NCBI GenBank assembly: GCA_029939445.1
Contig: JAOZSY010000131.1
Coordinates: forward strand, 1-7,610
Origin: Bacteroidales bacterium
Lineage (GTDB): Bacteria; Bacteroidota; Bacteroidia; Bacteroidales; UBA1556
Length of the DNA stretch: 7,610 nt
Direction of reading: 5' to 3'
A model generated the notes under the pieces. That model was not told where the DNA came from. It ran no database searches and saw only the letters and a program-made list of their open reading frames with translations. Made by a program: the position numbers and the translations under genes. This document shows, in pieces, positions 1-6,600 of this stretch; positions within the stretch are counted from its first letter, which is position 1, and every line of letters begins with the position of its first letter.

Positions 1-615
1 GATGGTAGCAACTCAGCGCTTACAAACCCATCGCATATATATCAATCAGCAGGAAGTTATACGGTAAAACTTATAGTTGATAATAATTTTGGCAGCGACT
101 CATTAAGCAAGCAAGTCATCATTACTGCGCAGCTGCCAGTTGCCAATTTTAACTATAGTTTTACTCCAAATATATATACGGTTAGTTTTCAAGACTCTTC
201 CCAGTATGCTAATAATATTCTATGGAATTTTGGTGATGGTGATACGTCATCACAATCAAATCCTATTCATACTTTCCCTGGTGATAATACCTATAATGTA
301 AAATTAGTAATTAGCAATATATGGGGAGCAGACAGTATATCAAAACAGGTAGTAGTTAGTTATAACAGTATTGATAACTCATTGGAAGAACAAATAGGAA
401 TATTTCCAAATCCAAATAACGGCACATTTTATATTGATACCAAAGGGCAGATTGATAGAATTCAGATAATTAATAAGCTTGGTAAGATAGTTTTTGATAA
501 AACACAGGGGAATAGCATGAGCAATAGTATTAGAACAGAACTACCCTCAGGTAGTTATATTTTGCGATTATATTTTGACGACAATACTGTAAGCAAAATG
601 GTAATAATTAGATAA
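1..615 (+). CDS. PKD-domain protein with T9SS type A sorting domain (3' end, 5'-truncated)
   Basis: This is the C-terminal 204 residues of a secreted protein; the frame is open from base 1, so the start lies outside the window. Residues 1-42 are the end of a PKD domain: the first two residues, DG, look like the end of a broken FGDG motif, followed by the typical strand SAGSYTVKLIV. Residues 45-119 form a second, complete PKD domain with WNFGDG at 75-80 and TYNVKLVISN at 97-106. Residues 131-204 are a T9SS type A C-terminal domain: IFPNPNNGTFYI, then IINKLGKIVFD, then LPSGSYILRL, ending in a basic SKMVIIR. PKD domains are Ig-like beta-sandwich spacers in extracellular proteins. The sorting domain is recognised by the outer-membrane T9SS and normally cleaved by the PorU sortase. 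The catalytic or binding part, if any, is upstream and unseen, so no specific function can be given. The gene converges on the giant minus-strand gene. Confidence 0.93.
   Translation, partial: DGSNSALTNPSHIYQSAGSYTVKLIVDNNFGSDSLSKQVIITAQLPVANFNYSFTPNIYTVSFQDSSQYANNILWNFGDGDTSSQSNPIHTFPGDNTYNVKLVISNIWGADSISKQVVVSYNSIDNSLEEQIGIFPNPNNGTFYIDTKGQIDRIQIINKLGKIVFDKTQGNSMSNSIRTELPSGSYILRLYFDDNTVSKMVIIR
391..612 (+). other. T9SS type A C-terminal sorting domain of the PKD protein
   Basis: The last 74 residues carry the family hallmarks: a FPNP motif near the start, a central hydrophobic strand with LGK (IINKLGKIVF), a 'LPSGSYILRL' strand, and a short basic end (KMVIIR) just before the TAA stop. In Bacteroidota this domain directs Sec-exported proteins through the T9SS and is usually removed on the cell surface. 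The assignment rests on motif recognition only, but the combination and its terminal position are characteristic. Confidence 0.92.
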
Positions 616-616
616 A

Positions 617-646
617 AAGCCCCATCAGTTAATACTGATAGGGCTT
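617..646 (-). terminator. Rho-independent terminator, best suited to the minus-strand gene
   Basis: A hairpin pairs AAGCCC (617-622) with GGGCTT (641-646) and ATCAGT (624-629) with ACTGAT (634-639). There is one internal mismatch (623/640) and a four-base loop TAAT (630-633). Read on the minus strand, the stem is followed by a run of five T's (positions 618 down to 614), and it starts 18 bases past the TAG stop of the giant gene: a standard intrinsic terminator. Read on the plus strand, the hairpin starts 1 base past the TAA stop but is followed by GTGGATTAGGGG, with no T-run. It may still slow plus-strand transcription or protect the 3' end, but is a weak terminator in that direction. Confidence 0.85.
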
Positions 647-664
647 GTGGATTAGGGGATATAC

Positions 665-3600
665 CTACTTGATAATCATCATTTTGTAAGTATAAGTTTG
701 CTCATCAAAGTTTACTGTATAATAATATACACCAGACTCCAACTTGCGAGCATCAATATTCCATTGATGCATTCCTTGTGTACGAGAATACTCGTCGTTA
801 ATAATAGTTTTTCCTAATACATTTACTAATGTAATATTTACTGTACCAGCTTTAGGAAGGTAATAATCAACGGTAGTATTATTTTGTGCCGGGTTTGGCT
901 GATTTTGAGTAACAATAAATTTATCACCAGTAGCATTTTCAATACCAGTACCAATTACTTGAATACAACTAATGTCGTTTGCCCCTTCAGCATCGTTAGT
1001 AAGCTGGGTGCGTGCACAAACACTATAATTACCTATTGGCGATGAATAAGAAGTGGTAAATATGTATTCTGCAGAATCACCACTAGCAATATTTCCAGTG
1101 AAAGTTTCAGTAATAGGATTAATTCCTGAAACAGTATACTGAACATCACATGAAGTAATAGGGTCGATACCGTAGTTTGTAATATAAACTTTAACAACGA
1201 TTTCAGCTCCAATTGTAGTTGCGTTATAAGGAGCATGAATACTTGATATACCAGCATCATTATCAGCCATTGTTGCTACTATAGATTTGCATAGATTATC
1301 ATTTATAGTTTGCATATCGTTAGATAATAATGTAGTAACACATATATTGTCAGTAGTAGCATTTATAGTATATGCTTGAGCAAAAGTAAACTCAACAACA
1401 GAATCACGTGGAATAGCCCCGCTAAACGTTTCAGTTACAATAGTAGTTCCTATAGTGTATCTAACATCCGTTGAGAATATTGTATCAGTACCAAAGTTCT
1501 TTATTTTAACTTTAATATTTTGAGATGTTCCTATTTGCGAAGAATCTGTAGGGTTTATTATTTCTACAACTCCAGCATCTTTTTGTAATGAAGGGAAATA
1601 TATTTTGAAATCATCAATAGCCCAACCTTCATCATCAGATATGTTTGGAGTAGTAACAAATTTAAATCTAAACTGAACAGCATTACCAGTATTGAAAGTT
1701 GTAGGATCAAGTTTAATAGTTGAGTTTATCCAGCTATTATCAGACCTACTCCATACGTGCAATCCATTAATAATAGAATTGTACCAGAATGTAGAATTAG
1801 GGATTCCTATATAGCCAATTGAAGCCCATATATTTCCATCAAATGAGTATTCTAAAGTACCATATGCTTTATTTGCCACCATGCGCATTTTATGCCAGAA
1901 ATCGACGGTTACAGTATCTGTATAAGCAGGGATTATAATATATGGAGTATATAAAAATTCTTCAGAAGGACTGATATAATTAGAGTTAAGTCTAGTTACA
2001 TATGCATTTACACCACTATGAGTAGTATCAAGATTTGCTGTAGTTGGCATTCCCAATTCCCATTGACCATACGATCCTTGTCCTATCCAATCATCATAAC
2101 CTTCAAAATCGGTGCTATAATTTGTGATTACAGTAGCTAGACCCTTATAATTTGCAGTTGCAGTATCATTTGCAGGAACTACATCTCCTACATACTCTCC
2201 AAATGCTGTAATATTAATTATACCTGCAGTTAGATTAAAAGGTTGTGCAAAAGTGAAAGTGTCTCTTTCGGAAGGAGATAGGCTTGTATAGAAAGTATCT
2301 CTTATAATAGTTCCATTATTAACGTGATAAGCTAAAGGAATAACATAAAGTGTATCAACACCAAAGTTCTCTACTGCAAGATTTACATAAGCAGAAGTTC
2401 CTATAGGTCCAAAATTATTACCCTGAACAACAGAATTAATACCTAAATCAATAGAATTTGGCTCCCAGAAGGTTATATTATCAATAAGGGCATTATCACC
2501 GTCACCATTACTAGTGCCATATTTATACTTATTGGCAGCTTCAAATGAAATACTGAAGTTTTGCCCGACATAATTATCTAAATCGAACACATGAGAAATA
2601 AATGGGTCTAAATTAATTGTAGTAGGTTTAAAAACAGTATCTCCAGTTGTATTTGATAAATAATGTGTTCCATTTGCATCAGTAAGCATTACTCTAAACC
2701 AGGAAGTTGTAGTTATGTCATAATAATTATTTGCTGTTTGTTTTAAATCAAACTTTAGTTTTAAACTATTTAAGCTATTAGCGTCAATATTACAGCTTAT
2801 TACTTTAGACACATGTGTTGTATTACTAAACGCTATATCGACAGTATTTGATACAGAACTCCAGCCTACGTAATTCCCACCCTCTAGCTGTAAGCCACTA
2901 GTACCAGTACTAGCAGCAAATGCATTTATTGTTACTCTTGAGTTAATATCAGAATGTGGTAAAAATGAAATGTTAGCTCCTGATTCAAAATCTTCAACAA
3001 AAGGGAAACTAGATATAGTAGGGAAGCTTATATAACTAACTTCATTTATTGCATCGTTTATAGCATTCCCGTCATTACTTATAGCAATATTTGCATTAAA
3101 TATATAGTTGCCATTAGCAGTCATATTATAATTAGAAGATATTGTATAATCCATTTCTGCTCCAGAGGCTAAACTTCCTGAGTTAATAGTATATGTTAAA
3201 GTATCTGGATTAATACCATCAATTTCTACAGTTATAGTAGCAGGAGTAGACGAAAAACTAATATTGTTAAGTCCAAAATTTCTAATATTAATTATTATAC
3301 TATCATTTGCAATAAAATCGCAGCTATTTTCGAAAGGATGAACTAAAGCTTGTGCCCCCAAATCAATTGCTGGAGGTGTAAATTCATAGGCTCCTATTGA
3401 TGGCGCTGTTGTGCTTCGTATATTTCCTTCTAAATCATTAGGAACTCTTGTAAATGCTATTCCGCTATTATAAAGAGTATTCTGCATACTATGTAAGTCA
3501 GAATTAGAATAGTAGAAAGGATTATCACTTTTAGTATGAGAGTTCTTAGTAAGGTCTAATGCCTGTAGAGAGGCCAAATCTACGACGTCACTACCCATCC

Positions 3601-6600
3601 ATTTAACAAACTTAGGTGAAGCAGGCCCGACGTAAAAGTTATTGTAGTCTAACTCACTATAAGGGTAGCCATTACAATATAATACATATCCTTGCTCTAC
3701 AGAGATGTTGTTATTGTAGATAATAAGATTAGAGCCATTATAGATATTAAGAGCTTTAACGCCTGTACTTGAACCTGTCATTACATTTACAGAATTGTAT
3801 ACAAGGTCAGTATATTCACAGTCATTTAAATAGATCCCTTGGTTATTTGCATAACCATCAATAATAGTGATACTATTATTTGATATTAAACCTCTACTGC
3901 TGGGGTTTCCTTTAGCTTTAATAGATAGTCCATAATTAGAGTTCATGGCTGATAGCTCCATGGTGTTATTACTAATTTCAAATACATTATTTGAGTTATA
4001 AATATATAATCCGTACGAAGAAATAGCTTGTTCATTAGTAGTAATAGTATTGTTAAGTATATATAAGCTGTCAACTTTTTGGGCATATACACCAAAACCG
4101 AAGCTATTCTCTAGAGAATTATTAGTAATTCTAATATTTTTTAGCTTTCCAGCTGTAGTGCTGTATAAATTGAATACTTTATAGCCATTTTTTACAATAT
4201 TGTTATCAAAGTAGAGATCTTGTACACTATAATTGTCAATGGATACTGCACTTGCACTTGTGGTAGAGCCCCCCATGGAAGTACTTGCAATAATGTTGTT
4301 TTTTATAGAAATATTCTTAGTATTATTTTCAAAAACAAATACGTTTCCATATTGTGCTCCTGAAGCAGTTATACTTAAGTTCTTAAATAGTATATTTTCA
4401 ATATTAGATAAATGGAAAACATAGTTTGAATTTTGGACTGTTGTATAAATAATATTTACATTATTACTATCACCATTAGTAGATTGGAATGTAATGCTAT
4501 TAATAGAGTTATTACCCCTAATGTTTGCAAGAATAATATGCTCATTATAACTTCCTGAGTCTATATTAAATATTACAGGGCTACATATTCCACATAAATT
4601 AAGATCATTAACAGCTTCATTAAGAGAATTATAATCTACATTAGCAAGTCCAATAGAATAGCTACCACTCATTGATATAGTAGAGATAATTGTGGCTGTA
4701 TCATTATTTGTTATAGTATCACCAGTAGTAGAAACCCAAGAGTTAATTTCGGTAGTACCCCCATCAAAACTATAGGTAGGATTAATAATAATATCTTCAC
4801 TTTGCCCATTAGAGAGGTTCCCTGTCCATGTGTAAGGAGTTTGTAATTCACCATCTTCACTCCAATTTATTATAGCAGAAGTCAGGCTATTTAATCCATA
4901 GTTAGTAATAGTAACTTCAATAGGATAAGTACTACATGATTGTACACTGTCTGTTGGTATACTTATAGATGATATTGATGCATCAATAGTTGGGAAGTTT
5001 ATAACATTAACAACTACTGGTAAAGCATCACTTTGGCATAGTCCAAAACCTTCTTGCTCAATTCTAATATTAGGACGATTACTATATACATTAGCTATAT
5101 ACTTACCGCTACAATTAAAAGATGAGTTTCCAATAGAATTTGCAGAAGAAACAAAAGGAGTATTAATACTATTAACACCAGCAAATGGAACATAATCAGT
5201 TCCCTTAAAGCAGGTTTCAATTATAATATTACTAATACCATCCCAATAATAAGGAGTACTGAATGTATGGGTATTCCAACCAAATACATCAGTATAGTTT
5301 GAAGGGCCACTTACGGTTGTAAGTGTAGAATCAAAAACAGTTGTACTTAAACTACTATAGTTAGTGCTACCAAATTTAACAGTATAATTCTTCAAAACAT
5401 TTGCTTTAACAACTGCTACGTCAAAAGCAATGCTTTTAATATAGCCCTGAATAATACCCATAGAATGTAATTCGGAAGCTCTTATTAAAAATTGATGACG
5501 AGATCCATATGATCCATTACTAGGGCCAGCGCCGTATGGTGAAGGGCCAGACATATTTATAATGGAGCCATTTCCAATTTGATATACACTATTGTTAATA
5601 TAACGTTGGGAGTTTACCCAGAAAGTTGCAGTATCATATAGAGGTGCACTAATAAATGGAGTTCCAATTGCTATACGTTGACTAGCTAATGAGTCAGAAT
5701 ACCAGAATAAAGTATCATTAGCAGTGCCAGTTAATATTGCTGATTCGGAATAGTTAATAGTTTGACCTACTACCGTAGGATTAATAGGTGTATATTTTGA
5801 TAATATAGAATCGGATGATAAAGTATCGTTTGGATTATAAGTATCCACAGCATTAATTATTTTAGCTCCAATTATATACTTTTGTCCATTAGCTCCAGGG
5901 TTTAAATATGCTAGCGTAGTAAAGTAGAAATCAAGAGTATCGCCAGGAGCTAAATCAGTATTTATTACTTCGGGGCTTATGAAAGTTCCATTGTTTATTT
6001 TGTATGTGGCTGTATATCCTGAAGCAAGAGTATCTGTTCCTCTATTAATAATAGAAATAGCTACTTCGGCCTGATCCAATCCACAATTATCAATTGGAGC
6101 AAGTATTGCACCAACAGCGGCATCATACTGAGGAAGAGGTACGTTTACTATTACAGATGTGCGTATACTACTACAACCAAGAGTAGCAGGGGTAGTGAAT
6201 CTTGTATTTGGTCTTTTATTAATAGCTATTCCTGTAGAAGAAGAACAGTTTGTTCCCATACCCGCTACAGCAAGATATGTGTTCCCCGTGGTGGTGGTAT
6301 ACTGAACTGGTTCAGCAAAGTAGCCTATTCCAGATGCACAAATATCAATAAGGATACCACTAATTCCATCCCAAATATAAGGTGTTGTAAAACTGTGAGT
6401 ATTCCATCCAGAAACTCCTACAAATACTTCATTATAAACTTCTGTAAAAACACCAACTTCAAATGAATTAGTTAAATTTGAAATACTAGAAGGGGCAAGT
6501 TTAATTACAAAAGCACCTTGAGGAGCATTAAATGTATTAGCTGTTTGAAAAGAAACAGAATTTACTTCACCAGCAATTAAACCTGCTGAAATAAGATCAG

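Noticed and set aside
382..615. A small separate gene of 77 codons starting at TTG 382
   Set aside because: The frame is open from base 1 with clear PKD domain sequence directly before it. This stretch is just the sorting domain and a short linker of the longer protein.
617..646. Hairpin as a riboswitch, attachment site or symmetrical two-way terminator
   Set aside because: It is a simple 12-pair stem with a four-base loop and a T-run on one side only, downstream of a stop codon. That fits an intrinsic terminator for the minus-strand gene and nothing more complex.
1033..1260. Small minus-strand ORF of 75 codons
   Set aside because: It lies wholly inside the last two CARDB domains of the giant gene in another frame. 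Its Leu-rich translation is a typical frame shadow of AT-rich DNA.
3638..4381. Recurring ATTATTA/TTATTGTT-type blocks that could suggest a repeat array or CRISPR
   Set aside because: The blocks are short, irregularly spaced and imperfect. They come from Asn-Asn and Ile/Val codons of the beta-helix coils.
4233..4424. Plus-strand ORF of 63 codons antisense to the beta-helix
   Set aside because: It is opposite a well-supported coding region, has no convincing ribosome binding site or recognisable domain, and is explained by chance.
3380..4669. Pectate lyase or other polysaccharide lyase activity for the beta-helix
   Set aside because: The fold is shared with such enzymes, but I could not identify a catalytic set of Lys/Arg and Ca-binding Asp residues. 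The same fold is common in non-enzymatic surface proteins.
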